Program-made: the position numbers and the translations under genes
Shown here: positions 50,496 through 59,468 of the stretch, in pieces
Layout of the letters: each line of letters opens with the position of its first letter
Position numbering within the stretch: the stretch's first letter is position 1
NCBI RefSeq assembly: GCF_900156165.1
Contig: NZ_FTMY01000009.1
Coordinates: forward strand, 62,001 to 126,000
Length of the DNA: 64,000 bases
DNA from: Pseudacidovorax sp. RU35E
GTDB taxonomy: Bacteria; Pseudomonadota; Gammaproteobacteria; Burkholderiales; Burkholderiaceae_C
Direction: 5' to 3'
Notes under the pieces: generated by a model
Seen by the model: the letters and a program-made list of their open reading frames with translations, nothing else
Databases searched by the model: none
Told to the model about the DNA's origin: nothing

Positions 50496-52493
50496 ATGAG
50501 TTCCCTTTCCGTCCCTGCTCCGGCGGCTCCTGCCGAGCATCTCGACGCGGCCGAGCTGCGCAGCATGGTGCAGCACGACCAGATGGTCTCCGTGCGCCAG
50601 AGCGTGCGGGCGGCCATTCCCATCAATGCAGTGCTGACGCTTGCGGCGCTGCTCATGGCCTACAGCGGCGACAAACTCGCGCTGGGCCTGCTGTGGGCCT
50701 TGCTGTCCGCCCTCGTCAATGTGTCCCGCGCCGTGGTCTGCCGGCTGCCCTATCGCCGGCCGCACGAGCCCGCGTCCGATGCCGCCGCCCCGAGTGCCCG
50801 CTGGTGGCGCACCCGCGGCGTGCACTGGCACCTGCGGCTGACCTCGCTGCTCGGCCTGTGCTCGGGGCTGGTGTGGGCGCTGGTCGCGCTGCTCTGCGAT
50901 GCCTATACCTCGCCGCAGACGCTCTTCTACCTCACGGTGGTGTGCGGCATCACGGCGGGCTCGGTCACCTATGGCATCGCCTATGCGCGCGTGCCCATCA
51001 TGTTCATCACGCCGGCGCTGTTGTCGGTGGCCGGCTGCCTGCTCGTCGCGGGCGGATTCGACCGGCAGATGCTGGCCGTGATGGTCTTCGTCTATCTCGC
51101 GGCGCTGATCCGCAGTGCCATGCAGAGCGAAGCGGCCTTCAAGCGCGGCAGCCTGCTGAAGAACGAGGCGACCGTGCTGGCCGACCGGCTTCGGCAGGCG
51201 CATGAAGCCTCGCACGCCGCAACCCGGGAGCTGGAGTTCCGGGCCAACCACGACCCGCTCACGCGCCTGTTCAACCGCGACGGCTTCGCCGAGGTGGCGC
51301 GCTGGCGCCTGGAGGCCGCACAGGAGCACGAGCAATGCCTGCTGATGCTGGACCTGGATGGCTTCAAGGCCATCAACGACATGTTCGGCCACGGCGTGGG
51401 CGACCGTGTTCTGCAGGATGTGGGCGCGTGGCTGGGCCGCGAGCTGGCGCCGCTCGGTGCCGTCGTCGGGCGCTGGGGGGGCGATGAGTTCGTGGTGCTC
51501 TACGACACGTCCACTGCCGCGCTTTCGCCCGAGGATGTGGCGCGGCTGCTGACGCAGCGTGTCGCGCAGGCGAGTGCGCTGGAGGGCGGCCAGCTCGGCT
51601 TGAGCGTGGGCCTGTGCGTGGGCCGCGGCCTGTGCGTGACGGACATGCTGGCCTTCGCCGACGAAGCGCTCTACAGCGCCAAGCGTTCGGGCGGCGACGG
51701 CTTCCGCTTCTTCGACCACGGCCTGCAGCAGGCCCTGGTCGTGCGACGCGATGTGGAGCGCGACCTCGGTCTGGGCCTGGACACCGGCGGCATCGTGCTG
51801 TGGTATCAGCCCATCTTCACGGCAGGTGGCCAGTTGCACAGCTTCGAGGCGCTGCTGCGCTGGCTGCATCCCCGGCACGGCTGGGTGTCGCCCGAGCAGG
51901 TGGTGCATGCTGCGGCCGCCACGGGCAGGGCGCGGCGGCTGCTCGCCCATGTGCTCACGCAGGTGTGCGAAGCCGCCCGTCGGCTCGATGCCGCGGGCCT
52001 GGCCCATCTGCCGCTGGCCGTCAACGTCTCACCGCGCGAGATGGCCCACCTGGAAGTGGACGAACTGGTCCTGGAGACACTGCGCGCGCATGCCGTGTCA
52101 CCCCATCGGCTGCAGATCGAGATCACCGAGGAAGTCGCCCTCAACGCGGAGAACACACACGGCAAGCTGGCACGGCTGGCGGCTGCCGGCGTCGCCATCT
52201 CCATCGACGACTTTGGCGTCGGCTATTCCTCGCTGGCCTCGCTGCGCGGAGAACACGTGCGGCAGGTCAAGATCGATCGCAGTTTCATCTCGGGCCTGGA
52301 CGGCTCGCGTGACAACCAGTTGCTGGTGCGCACGATCCTGCAGATGGCGCGCTCATTGGGCATCGACGCGGTGGCCGAGGGCGTCGAGCGGGCGGAGGAG
52401 CTCATGACGCTGCGCACGCTGGAATGCCCTCTGGTGCAGGGCTACCACCTGCGCCGCCCGGCGCCGTTGGAAGAGATCATCCAGCAGCCCTGA
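50496..52493 (+). CDS. Membrane GGDEF-EAL protein (c-di-GMP turnover)
   Basis: This 665-residue protein has an N-terminal membrane region with about six hydrophobic segments (residues 40-205), a GGDEF domain (about 250-405; RWGGDEFVVLY near 327) and an EAL domain (about 420-660; SFEALLRW near 449, DDFGVGYSSLASLRG near 570). Both active-site motifs are intact, so it may make and break c-di-GMP. The membrane part probably senses an unknown signal. An ATG 153 bp upstream is in frame but adds a non-homologous, Cys-rich tail, so the MSSLSVPAPAAP start is preferred. Confidence 0.93.
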   Translation: MSSLSVPAPAAPAEHLDAAELRSMVQHDQMVSVRQSVRAAIPINAVLTLAALLMAYSGDKLALGLLWALLSALVNVSRAVVCRLPYRRPHEPASDAAAPSARWWRTRGVHWHLRLTSLLGLCSGLVWALVALLCDAYTSPQTLFYLTVVCGITAGSVTYGIAYARVPIMFITPALLSVAGCLLVAGGFDRQMLAVMVFVYLAALIRSAMQSEAAFKRGSLLKNEATVLADRLRQAHEASHAATRELEFRANHDPLTRLFNRDGFAEVARWRLEAAQEHEQCLLMLDLDGFKAINDMFGHGVGDRVLQDVGAWLGRELAPLGAVVGRWGGDEFVVLYDTSTAALSPEDVARLLTQRVAQASALEGGQLGLSVGLCVGRGLCVTDMLAFADEALYSAKRSGGDGFRFFDHGLQQALVVRRDVERDLGLGLDTGGIVLWYQPIFTAGGQLHSFEALLRWLHPRHGWVSPEQVVHAAAATGRARRLLAHVLTQVCEAARRLDAAGLAHLPLAVNVSPREMAHLEVDELVLETLRAHAVSPHRLQIEITEEVALNAENTHGKLARLAAAGVAISIDDFGVGYSSLASLRGEHVRQVKIDRSFISGLDGSRDNQLLVRTILQMARSLGIDAVAEGVERAEELMTLRTLECPLVQGYHLRRPAPLEEIIQQP

Positions 52494-52541
52494 GTGGCGC
52501 AGAGCGCTGCCCGGCCGCGCAGGCGCCGCGACGCGGCATGT

Positions 52542-55205
52542 TCACAGGGGCTGCAGCAGGCGTCGCGCCGCGGTCGTGATGGCCGCCGCATCCACGCCGA
52601 AGAAGTCGCGCAGCGCGGCGCGCGTGTCGCTGCGGCCGAAGCCATCGGTGCCGAGCGTGAGGTAGCGCCGGCCCTCGGGCACGTAGGCGCGGATGGACTC
52701 CGGCACCGCGCGCACGTAGTCGGTGGCGGCGATCACCGGGCCTTCGCTGGCGGCCAGCAGGCGCGTGATGAAGGGCTCGATGCGCACGGCGGCGGCCTCG
52801 CTGGTCAGCACCCGTGCCTCGCAGGCCAGACCTTCGCGCGACAGCTCGCTCCAACTGGTGATGCTGAACACCGTGGCCTCGATGCCTTCCATGGCAAGCG
52901 CCTGCGCCGCCTTGACCACCTCGGTGAGGATGGCCCCCGAGCCCAGCAGCGTGATGCGCTGCGTGGCTGCCGGTGCGCCCTCGGGCCGTTGCCAGCCGTC
53001 GTAGCGCCAGCCGCCGCGCAGCAGGTCCTCGTGCGCACTCGCGGGCACGTCGGGCTGGGCGTAGTTCTCGTTCATCAGCGTGATGTAGTGGAAGACGTCG
53101 CGCTGCTCCACCAGCATCTCGCGCATGCCAGCATCGACGATCACGGCCATCTCGCCGGCGAAGGCCGGGTCCCAGGCGCGGCAGTTGGGAATGGTGGCCG
53201 CCACCAGGTGGCTGCTGCCATCCTGGTGCTGCAGCCCTTCGCCACCCAGCGTGGTGCGGCCGGACGTCGCGCCCAGCAGGAAGCCGCGCGCCCGCTGGTC
53301 GGCCGCCGCCCAGATGGCGTCGCCCACGCGCTGGAAGCCGAACATCGAGTAGTAGATGTAGAAGGGCAGCATGGCCAGGCCGTGCACGCTGTAGCTGGTG
53401 GCCGCCGCCGTCCAGCTGGCGATGGCACCGGCCTCGCTGATGCCTTCCTCCAGGATCTGGCCGTCGATGGCCTCGCGGTAGCTCAGCACCGAGCCGATGT
53501 CCTCCGGCGCATAGCGCTGGCCCACGCTGCTGTAGATGCCGACCTGCTTGAACAGGTTGGCCATGCCGAAGGTGCGTGCCTCGTCGGCCACGATGGGCAC
53601 GATGCGCGGGCCCAGCTCGCCGTCCTTGAGCAGGTTGCCCAGCAGGCGCACGAAGGCCATGGTGGTGCTCATCTCCTTGCCCGCGGCCTCGGTGGCGAAG
53701 CGGGCGTAGCTTTCGAGCGGCGGCACGGGCAGCGTGGCGCAGTCGGTGCGGCGTTGGGGCAGGGCGCCGCCAAGGGCGGCGCGGCGCTCGCGCAGGTAGC
53801 GCATCTCCGGGCTGTCTTCGGCGGGCTTGTAGAAGGCGAGCGAGGTGGCCTGTTCATCGCTCAAGGGCAGGTTGAAGCGGTTGCGGAAGCCGATCAGGTC
53901 GGCCTCGTCCAGCTTCTTCTGCGAGTGCGTGGTCATCTTGCCCTGGCCGGCCGTGCCCATGCCGTAGCCCTTCTTGGTGTGGGCCAGGATCACCGTGGGT
54001 TGGCCGCGGTGGGCGGCCGCCGCGGCATAGGCGGCGTGGATCTTCACCAGGTCGTGGCCGCCGCGCTTGAGGCGGTCGATCTGCTCGTCGGTCATGCCCT
54101 GGGCCAGGCGCTGCAGGGCGTCGTTCTGGCCGAAGAAATGGTCGCGGTTGAAGCGGCCGTCCTTGGCGGCGAAGGTCTGCATCTGGCCGTCCACCGTCTC
54201 GGCGAAGGCGCGCAGCAGGGCCCCTTCGGTGTCGCGGGCGAACAGGCCGTCCCAGTCGCTGCCCCAGACCAGCTTGACCACGTTCCAGCCGGCGCCGGCG
54301 AAGAGCTTTTCCAGCTCGTCGATGATGCGGCCGTTGCCGCGCACCGGGCCGTCCAGGCGCTGCAGGTTGCAGTTGACCACCCAGACCAGGTTGTCCAGCT
54401 TTTCGCGCGCGGCGAGCGTGAGGGCGCTCATGGACTCGGGCTCGTCCATCTCGCCATCGCCGAAGAAGCCCCAGACCTTGCGGCCCTCGCAGTCCAGCAG
54501 CCCGCGGTGCGTGAGGTAGCGCATGAAGCGCGCGTGGTAGATGGCGCTGATCGGCCCGATGCCCATGGAGCCGGTCGGGAACTGCCAGAAGTCCGGCATC
54601 AGCCAGGGATGCGGATAGCTCGACAGGCCGCGGGCACCGTTGATCGGCGCGGTGATCTCCTGGCGGTAGTGGGCCAGGTCGTCCTCGCTCAGCCGGCCTT
54701 CGAGGAAGGCACGGGCATACACGCCGGGCGCGCTGTGGGGCTGGAAGAACACCAGGTCGCCCCCGTGCACGTCGGTGCGGCCGTGGAAGAAGTGGTGGAA
54801 GCCCGTCTCGAACAGGTCGGCCGCGCTCGCATAGCTGGCGATGTGGCCGCCGAGCTCACCATAGGCCTGGTTGGCGCGCACCACCATCGCGAGCGCGTTC
54901 CAGCGCATCAGTGAGCCGATGCGCTCCTCGATGGCCAGGTCGCCGGGGAAGGGCGGCTGGCGATCCACCCGCACGGTGTTGGCATAGGGCGTGGCCAGCT
55001 CGGGCTGCCAGCCGATGCGCTGGGCGCGGGCCACGCGTGCCAGTTCATGAAGCATCCAGCGGGCGCGGTCGGGGCCATGCGCATGCAGCAGCGCGACGAA
55101 TGCCTCGCGCCATTCGGCGGTCTCGACGGGGTCGGCGTCGGCGGAGGACGGGGTGTCGGTGGTGGCGAGGGCCAGCAGCTGCGCGGCGGAGGTCGGGGCA
55201 TTCAT
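52542..55205 (-). CDS. aceE: Homodimeric 2-oxoacid dehydrogenase E1 (PDH type)
   Basis: This 887-residue thiamine-diphosphate E1 of the AceE family has the ThDP motif from GDGEMDEPESMSALTLAARE to VVNCN (about 230-265), plus GSMGIGPISAIYHARFM and a C-terminal transketolase-like domain (GTDGFGRSDTRAALRDFFGV). It decarboxylates a 2-oxoacid for transfer to E2. Unlike the usual aceEF-lpd operon, it stands alone and diverges from an Lrp/AsnC regulator. That layout matches mdeB of Pseudomonas putida, a 2-oxobutyrate-type E1 homologue, so this may be a specialised paralogue. An in-frame GTG 9 bp upstream is also possible. Confidence 0.9.
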   Translation of the reverse strand: MNAPTSAAQLLALATTDTPSSADADPVETAEWREAFVALLHAHGPDRARWMLHELARVARAQRIGWQPELATPYANTVRVDRQPPFPGDLAIEERIGSLMRWNALAMVVRANQAYGELGGHIASYASAADLFETGFHHFFHGRTDVHGGDLVFFQPHSAPGVYARAFLEGRLSEDDLAHYRQEITAPINGARGLSSYPHPWLMPDFWQFPTGSMGIGPISAIYHARFMRYLTHRGLLDCEGRKVWGFFGDGEMDEPESMSALTLAAREKLDNLVWVVNCNLQRLDGPVRGNGRIIDELEKLFAGAGWNVVKLVWGSDWDGLFARDTEGALLRAFAETVDGQMQTFAAKDGRFNRDHFFGQNDALQRLAQGMTDEQIDRLKRGGHDLVKIHAAYAAAAAHRGQPTVILAHTKKGYGMGTAGQGKMTTHSQKKLDEADLIGFRNRFNLPLSDEQATSLAFYKPAEDSPEMRYLRERRAALGGALPQRRTDCATLPVPPLESYARFATEAAGKEMSTTMAFVRLLGNLLKDGELGPRIVPIVADEARTFGMANLFKQVGIYSSVGQRYAPEDIGSVLSYREAIDGQILEEGISEAGAIASWTAAATSYSVHGLAMLPFYIYYSMFGFQRVGDAIWAAADQRARGFLLGATSGRTTLGGEGLQHQDGSSHLVAATIPNCRAWDPAFAGEMAVIVDAGMREMLVEQRDVFHYITLMNENYAQPDVPASAHEDLLRGGWRYDGWQRPEGAPAATQRITLLGSGAILTEVVKAAQALAMEGIEATVFSITSWSELSREGLACEARVLTSEAAAVRIEPFITRLLAASEGPVIAATDYVRAVPESIRAYVPEGRRYLTLGTDGFGRSDTRAALRDFFGVDAAAITTAARRLLQPL

Positions 55206-55271
55206 GCCCGGCACTTTAGGCAGGCAGCCGGCGAATGTGCTGTCGGAATCGGGCGCGTCGACCCTGAGGCC

Positions 55272-55288
55272 GCGGCATAAAATGCCGC
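55272..55288. promoter_or_regulatory. Palindrome upstream of the Lrp/AsnC gene
   Basis: GCGGCAT-AAA-ATGCCGC is a perfect 7-bp inverted repeat around an AT core in the aceE/lrp intergenic region, ending 19 bp before the regulator ATG. It is a candidate Lrp/AsnC operator serving autoregulation and the E1 gene. Confidence 0.5.
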
Positions 55289-55307
55289 CCGATCACATGG
55301 ACGCAGC

Positions 55308-55784
55308 ATGAACAACCTCCCGCTCGACGCCACGGATCTGCGCATCCTCGACGAGCTGCAGCGCGACGGCAGCCTGTCGAACGTGGAACTGGCCCGGCGC
55401 GTGCACCTGTCGCCCTCGCCCTGCCTGGCGCGCGTGAAGGCGCTGGAGGCCGCGGGCGTCATCGCCCGCTATGTGGCGCTGTGCAGCGCCCCGGCCCTCG
55501 GCCTGGGCCTGAACGTCTTCATCTCGATCAGCCTGCGCACGCAGAGCAAGGAGGCGCTGGCGTCCTTCGAGCGACGCATCGCCGAGCACGACGAGGTGAT
55601 GGAGTGCTACCTCATGACGGGCGACAGCGACTACCTGATCCGCGTCGCCGTGGCCGACATGGCCGCGCTCGAGCGCTTCATCCTGGAGCAGCTCACGCCG
55701 ATCCCCGGTGTCGAGAAGATCCGCTCCAGCTTTGCGTTGAAGCAGGTGCGCTACAAGACGGCACTGCCGCTGCCGCGACGCTGA
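55308..55784 (+). CDS. Lrp/AsnC family regulator
   Basis: This 158-residue Lrp-family protein has an HTH at about residues 8-60 ([40 protein letters not shown]) and a RAM/AsnC ligand-binding domain (about 70-150; [21 protein letters not shown]). It probably responds to an amino acid or its oxoacid and controls the divergent E1 gene. The related MdeR in P. putida activates the methionine-gamma-lyase operon with methionine. No lyase gene is adjacent here. Confidence 0.92.
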   Translation: MNNLPLDATDLRILDELQRDGSLSNVELARRVHLSPSPCLARVKALEAAGVIARYVALCSAPALGLGLNVFISISLRTQSKEALASFERRIAEHDEVMECYLMTGDSDYLIRVAVADMAALERFILEQLTPIPGVEKIRSSFALKQVRYKTALPLPRR

Positions 55785-55801
55785 GGGCACCGGCCCGTAG
55801 G

Positions 55802-55879
55802 GCCTCCGGGTATTTAAGTCATGCCTAAGCGATGGCTTCCACAGTCACGCCATCGCAACTCGTTGCATATCCCGGAGGC
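55802..55879 (+). promoter_or_regulatory. Leader structure that could sequester the degP ribosome site
   Basis: GCCTCCGGG (55802-55810) is the exact complement of CCCGGAGGC (55871-55879), which contains the degP Shine-Dalgarno. A nested hairpin GCGATGGC / GCCATCGC (55829-55836, 55849-55856) would bring the arms together. It works only if transcription starts upstream of 55802; a TATTTAA at 55811 could instead be the -10. Confidence 0.45.
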
Positions 55880-55884
55880 TCCTC

Positions 55885-57396
55885 ATGAACACCCAGACCA
55901 TCCTGCAGTCGCCCAAGCGGCTGGTGATCGCACTTGCTGCCGCAGGCGTGCTCGGCGCCGCAGCCGGCGGGGCCTACACCAGCGCCCATGCCTTGGGCTC
56001 CGCACCCCAGCCGCCGGTGGTGGCCGCCTCGCCCATGGTGGCGCCCATCGCCGCGCCCGACTTCTCGGTCATCACCGCCCAGCAGGGGCCGGCGGTGGTC
56101 AACATCAGCGTCTCGGGCATGACCAAGACGGCGCTGGACACCAGCGGCGATGACGACGACAGCGGCAGCGCGGCCATGCCGCCCGGCATGTCGCCGAACG
56201 ATCCGTTCTACCAGTTCTTCCGCCAGTTCGGCGGCGTCCCCGGCCATCGCCAAGGGCCCCAGCGCTCGGTGCCGACCCGGGCCGAAGGCTCGGGCTTCAT
56301 CCTGAGCCCGGACGGCATCATCCTGACCAATGCCCACGTGGTGGACGGCGCCAAGGAAGTGACGGTCAAGCTCACCGACCGCCGCGAGTACCGCGCCAAG
56401 GTGCTGGGCGCCGATCCCAAGACCGACGTGGCGGTGCTCAAGATCAATGCCAAGGACCTGCCCACGGTCAAGCTGGGCAGCCCCAAGGACCTGAAGGTGG
56501 GCGAATGGGTGCTGGCCATCGGCTCGCCCTTCGGCTTCGAGAACAGCGTGACGGCCGGCGTGGTCAGCGCCAAGGGCCGGTCGCTGCCCGACGACGGCTT
56601 CACGCCCTTCATCCAGACCGACGTGCCGATCAACCCCGGCAATTCGGGTGGCCCGCTGTTCAATGCGCGCGGCGAGGTGGTGGGCATCAACTCGCAGATC
56701 TACAGCCGCAGCGGCGGCTACCAGGGTGTCTCGTTCTCGATCCCGATCGACATCGCCATGCGCGTGAAGGACCAGATCGTCGCCACCGGCCATGCCGACC
56801 ATGCCAAGCTGGGCGTGGCCGTGCAGGAGGTGAACCAGGCCTTTGCCGATTCCTTCAAGCTCGACAAGCCCCAGGGCGCGCTGGTTTCGAATGTGGAGAA
56901 GGGCGGGCCTGCCGACAAGGCCGGCCTGAAGTCGGGCGACGTGATCCTGAAGGTGGATGGCGAGCCCATCACGACCTCGGGCGATCTGCCGGCCATCATC
57001 GGCCAGAAGGCACCGGGCCAGAAGGCGCAGATCGAAATCTGGCGCGATGGCGGCGCGCGTGAGCTGACAGCCCAGCTCGGCAATGCTGGCGACAAGGCCA
57101 AGGTCGCCAAGGCCGAGGAGGCCGTCGGCAAGGGCAAGCTGGGTCTGGCGCTGCGTCCGCTGCAGCCGCAGGAGCAGAAGGAGGTCGGCACCAGCGGCGG
57201 CCTGCTGATCGAGGATGCGCGCGGTCCAGCGGCCAGTGCGGGCATCCAGCAGGGCGACGTGCTGCTGGCCATCAACGGCACGCCGGCCAAGAGCGTGGAT
57301 CAGGTGCGCGAGGCGGTGGCCAAGGCCGACAAGTCGGTGGCGCTGTTGATCCAGCGCGGCGACGAGAAGATCTTCGTGCCGGTGAACATCGGCTGA
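55885..57396 (+). CDS. degP: DegP/MucD family periplasmic serine protease
   Basis: This 503-residue HtrA protease has a signal/anchor region at residues 1-37 (AAAGVLGAAAGGAYTSAHA), a trypsin-like domain with His in TNAHVVDG (near 151), Asp in KTDVAVLK (near 180) and Ser in GNSGGPLF (near 255), and two PDZ domains (about 300-385 and 415-500). It degrades or chaperones misfolded envelope proteins. An acidic insert SGDDDDSGSA lies before the protease domain. CGGAGG precedes the ATG and can pair with an upstream arm, so translation may be structure-controlled. Confidence 0.95.
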   Translation: MNTQTILQSPKRLVIALAAAGVLGAAAGGAYTSAHALGSAPQPPVVAASPMVAPIAAPDFSVITAQQGPAVVNISVSGMTKTALDTSGDDDDSGSAAMPPGMSPNDPFYQFFRQFGGVPGHRQGPQRSVPTRAEGSGFILSPDGIILTNAHVVDGAKEVTVKLTDRREYRAKVLGADPKTDVAVLKINAKDLPTVKLGSPKDLKVGEWVLAIGSPFGFENSVTAGVVSAKGRSLPDDGFTPFIQTDVPINPGNSGGPLFNARGEVVGINSQIYSRSGGYQGVSFSIPIDIAMRVKDQIVATGHADHAKLGVAVQEVNQAFADSFKLDKPQGALVSNVEKGGPADKAGLKSGDVILKVDGEPITTSGDLPAIIGQKAPGQKAQIEIWRDGGARELTAQLGNAGDKAKVAKAEEAVGKGKLGLALRPLQPQEQKEVGTSGGLLIEDARGPAASAGIQQGDVLLAINGTPAKSVDQVREAVAKADKSVALLIQRGDEKIFVPVNIG

Positions 57397-57435
57397 CGGC
57401 TGCGTGCCCCGCAGGGGCGCCGCCACCATCACGCC

Positions 57436-57472
57436 AAGCCGAGCGGTGCCGCATGCGCCGCTCGGCTTTTTT
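57436..57472 (+). terminator. Rho-independent terminator after degP
   Basis: Stem AAGCCGAGCGG / CCGCTCGGCTT with an 11-base loop is followed by TTTT. It lies 40 bp after the degP stop. Confidence 0.92.
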
Positions 57473-57595
57473 CACTCACGTCGCCCCGGCCGCAGCAGTC
57501 GCGCGAAACGCGACACCCGCAGAGTGGCCTGGGAGCGAGGCGTAGGACGATGCCGCGAACAGGCGATCGCGCGCACGGCCTCAGCTTCCCCTAAG

Positions 57596-57611
57596 TTGTG
57601 CATCGCAGCAT
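57596..57611. promoter_or_regulatory. PhaR-like site upstream of bdhA
   Basis: TTGTGCATCGCAGCAT closely resembles the TGC/GCA-rich operators of PhaR, the regulator of polyhydroxybutyrate granule genes in Burkholderiales. It lies 48 bp before the bdhA start. The consensus is recalled, not computed. Apart from the degP terminator (57436-57472) and this site, the 262-bp gap 57397-57658 shows no gene. Confidence 0.4.
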
Positions 57612-57658
57612 GAACCCTCAATATTTCCCATCCCAACCTCGCATCGAAAGGAAGCACT

Positions 57659-58441
57659 GTGCAACTCAAGGACAAGGTCGCCTACATCACCGGCTCGGCC
57701 AGCGGCATCGGCAAGGAGATCGCGACGCTCTTCGCACAGGAAGGCGCCAAGATCGTGATCGCCGACCTCAACAAGCAGGCGGCTGATGCCGCCGCCGCCG
57801 AGATGAAGGCGACGGGGGCCGAGGCCATCGGCGTGGCGGTGGACGTCACCAACGAAGAGCAGGTCGATGCGTCGGTCGAAGAGGCCGTCAAGGCCTTCGG
57901 TGGCATCGACATCCTGGTCAGCAACGCCGGCATCCAGATCGTCCACCCAGTCGAGGAGTTCGGCTTTGCCGACTGGAAGAAGATGCTGGGCATCCACCTG
58001 GACGGCGCCTTCCTCACCACGCGCGCCTGTCTGAAGCACATGTACGCCCAGGGCCGCGGCGGCAGCGTGATCTACATGGGCTCGGTGCATTCCAAGGAGG
58101 CCTCGATGCTCAAGGCGCCCTATGTCACGGCCAAGCACGGGCTGATCGGCCTGGCCAAGACGGTCGCCAAGGAAGGCGCCAAGCACGGCGTGCGGGCCAA
58201 CGTGATCTGCCCCGGCTTCGTGCGTACGCCGCTGGTGGAAAAGCAGATCCCGGAGCAGGCGAAGACGCTGGGCATCACCGAGGAAGAGGTGGTCAAGAAC
58301 GTGATGCTCAAGGAGACGGTGGATGGCGAATTCACCACCACCGACGACGTGGCCCGCGTGGCGCTGCTCTTCGCCGCCTTCCCGAGCAATGCGCTGACCG
58401 GCCAGTCGCTGGTGGTCAGCCACGGCTGGTTCATGCAGTGA
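57659..58441 (+). CDS. bdhA: 3-hydroxybutyrate dehydrogenase
   Basis: This 260-residue short-chain dehydrogenase has NAD-binding TGSASGIGK (about residues 11-19), catalytic Tyr and Lys in YVTAKHG, and the long 3-hydroxybutyrate-dehydrogenase-specific segment running from [20 protein letters not shown] through KTLGITEEE. It oxidises (R)-3-hydroxybutyrate, the monomer of polyhydroxybutyrate, to acetoacetate. The GTG start has AAGGAAG upstream. The gene is alone, with its own leader. Its 3' end overlaps the convergent MarR-GNAT gene by 11 bp. Confidence 0.94.
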   Translation: MQLKDKVAYITGSASGIGKEIATLFAQEGAKIVIADLNKQAADAAAAEMKATGAEAIGVAVDVTNEEQVDASVEEAVKAFGGIDILVSNAGIQIVHPVEEFGFADWKKMLGIHLDGAFLTTRACLKHMYAQGRGGSVIYMGSVHSKEASMLKAPYVTAKHGLIGLAKTVAKEGAKHGVRANVICPGFVRTPLVEKQIPEQAKTLGITEEEVVKNVMLKETVDGEFTTTDDVARVALLFAAFPSNALTGQSLVVSHGWFMQ

Positions 58442-59408
58442 GCGTCATCGACCAGCGCTCGGCCACCAGCGGGCCGCTGCCGTAGCCCTCGTGCGGCTCG
58501 GTGGCGTCGAGCACGAATCCGCGCGCGGCATACAGGGCGCGGGCGGCTTCGAGGCAGCTGTGGGTCCACAGGATCATCTGGCGGTAGCCACGGGCGCGCG
58601 CGAAGGCGATGCATCCGTCGACCAGCTTGCCGCCCAGGCCCAGGCCGCGCGCCTCGGACTTCAGCACCAGCAGGCGCAGCTGCGCCACACCGGGGCTGTG
58701 GCGGATCAAGAACACGGAGCCGACGCGCTGGCCGTCCAGCTCGGCGATCCAGCCCTTCTCCCAGGCGGGGTCGGTGGCGCGCAGCCATTGGGCGGCGATG
58801 TCGGCGACGGCAGCCTCGAAGCGGCCGTCCCAGCCGTATTCGCGGGCGTAGACCTCGCCATGCTGCTGCACCACCCAGCCCAGGTCGCCCGGGGCCGGGT
58901 CGCGCAGCACGGCGGTGCGCAGCGGCGCGGGCGTGGCGTCGAACAGCGTCTCCACGCGTGCAAGGGCCCGGACCAGTTCGTCGCGCGCGGCCGGCGCGAG
59001 CGGCGCCAGCAAGTCGGCCGCGGCATCGCGCGAGCGCTGCTGCAGCGGCGCAAAGGCCGCATGGCCCGCCTCGGTGAGCGACAGCCGCTGCTGTCGCGCA
59101 TCGCGCGCATCGGTGGCGCGCCCGAGCCAGCCCAGTGACTCGAAGCGCTTGAGCATGCGACTGAGGTAGCCCGCATCCAGGCTCAGCGCCTGCGCCAGCT
59201 CGCGGGCGGTCAGCCCGGGCCGATGCGCCAGCTCGTAAAGCACTCGCACCTCGGTCAGCGAGAGATCGCTGCCGAGGTAGGGCTCCAGCACGCCGATGCG
59301 CTGGGTGAAGAAGCGGTTGAAACGGCGCAGGGCCTTGACGGCCTCCACCGGAACGGCGGAGGCGGCGGGCGACGAAGCAGAAGCAGGCAGTTCAGGCATG
59401 TGTGCCAT
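58431..59408 (-). CDS. MarR-type regulator fused to GNAT acetyltransferase
   Basis: This 325-residue two-domain protein has residues 15-150 as a MarR winged helix ([40 protein letters not shown]) and residues 165-325 as a GNAT domain ([40 protein letters not shown]). The fusion is known in Burkholderiales and may acetylate a signal or protein. A MarR-type palindrome GTCAAC-N7-GTTGAC begins 2 bp upstream of the chosen ATG, supporting autorepression. Two later in-frame ATGs are possible starts. It follows the RND pump genes on the same strand. Confidence 0.88.
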   Translation of the reverse strand: MAHMPELPASASSPAASAVPVEAVKALRRFNRFFTQRIGVLEPYLGSDLSLTEVRVLYELAHRPGLTARELAQALSLDAGYLSRMLKRFESLGWLGRATDARDARQQRLSLTEAGHAAFAPLQQRSRDAAADLLAPLAPAARDELVRALARVETLFDATPAPLRTAVLRDPAPGDLGWVVQQHGEVYAREYGWDGRFEAAVADIAAQWLRATDPAWEKGWIAELDGQRVGSVFLIRHSPGVAQLRLLVLKSEARGLGLGGKLVDGCIAFARARGYRQMILWTHSCLEAARALYAARGFVLDATEPHEGYGSGPLVAERWSMTLTA

Positions 59409-59409
59409 T

Positions 59410-59428
59410 GTCAACCAATAAAGTTGAC
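59410..59428. promoter_or_regulatory. MarR-type operator candidate
   Basis: GTCAAC-CAATAAA-GTTGAC has perfect 6-bp arms, and the interlocked AGTTG-ACTAAGG-CAACT shares the right arm. It sits directly before the MarR-GNAT start and after the RND gene stop, where it could repress its own promoter. Confidence 0.6.
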
Positions 59429-59468
59429 TAAGGCAACTAAATCCGCTTCTGCTTTGCCTCGCGCGTCC

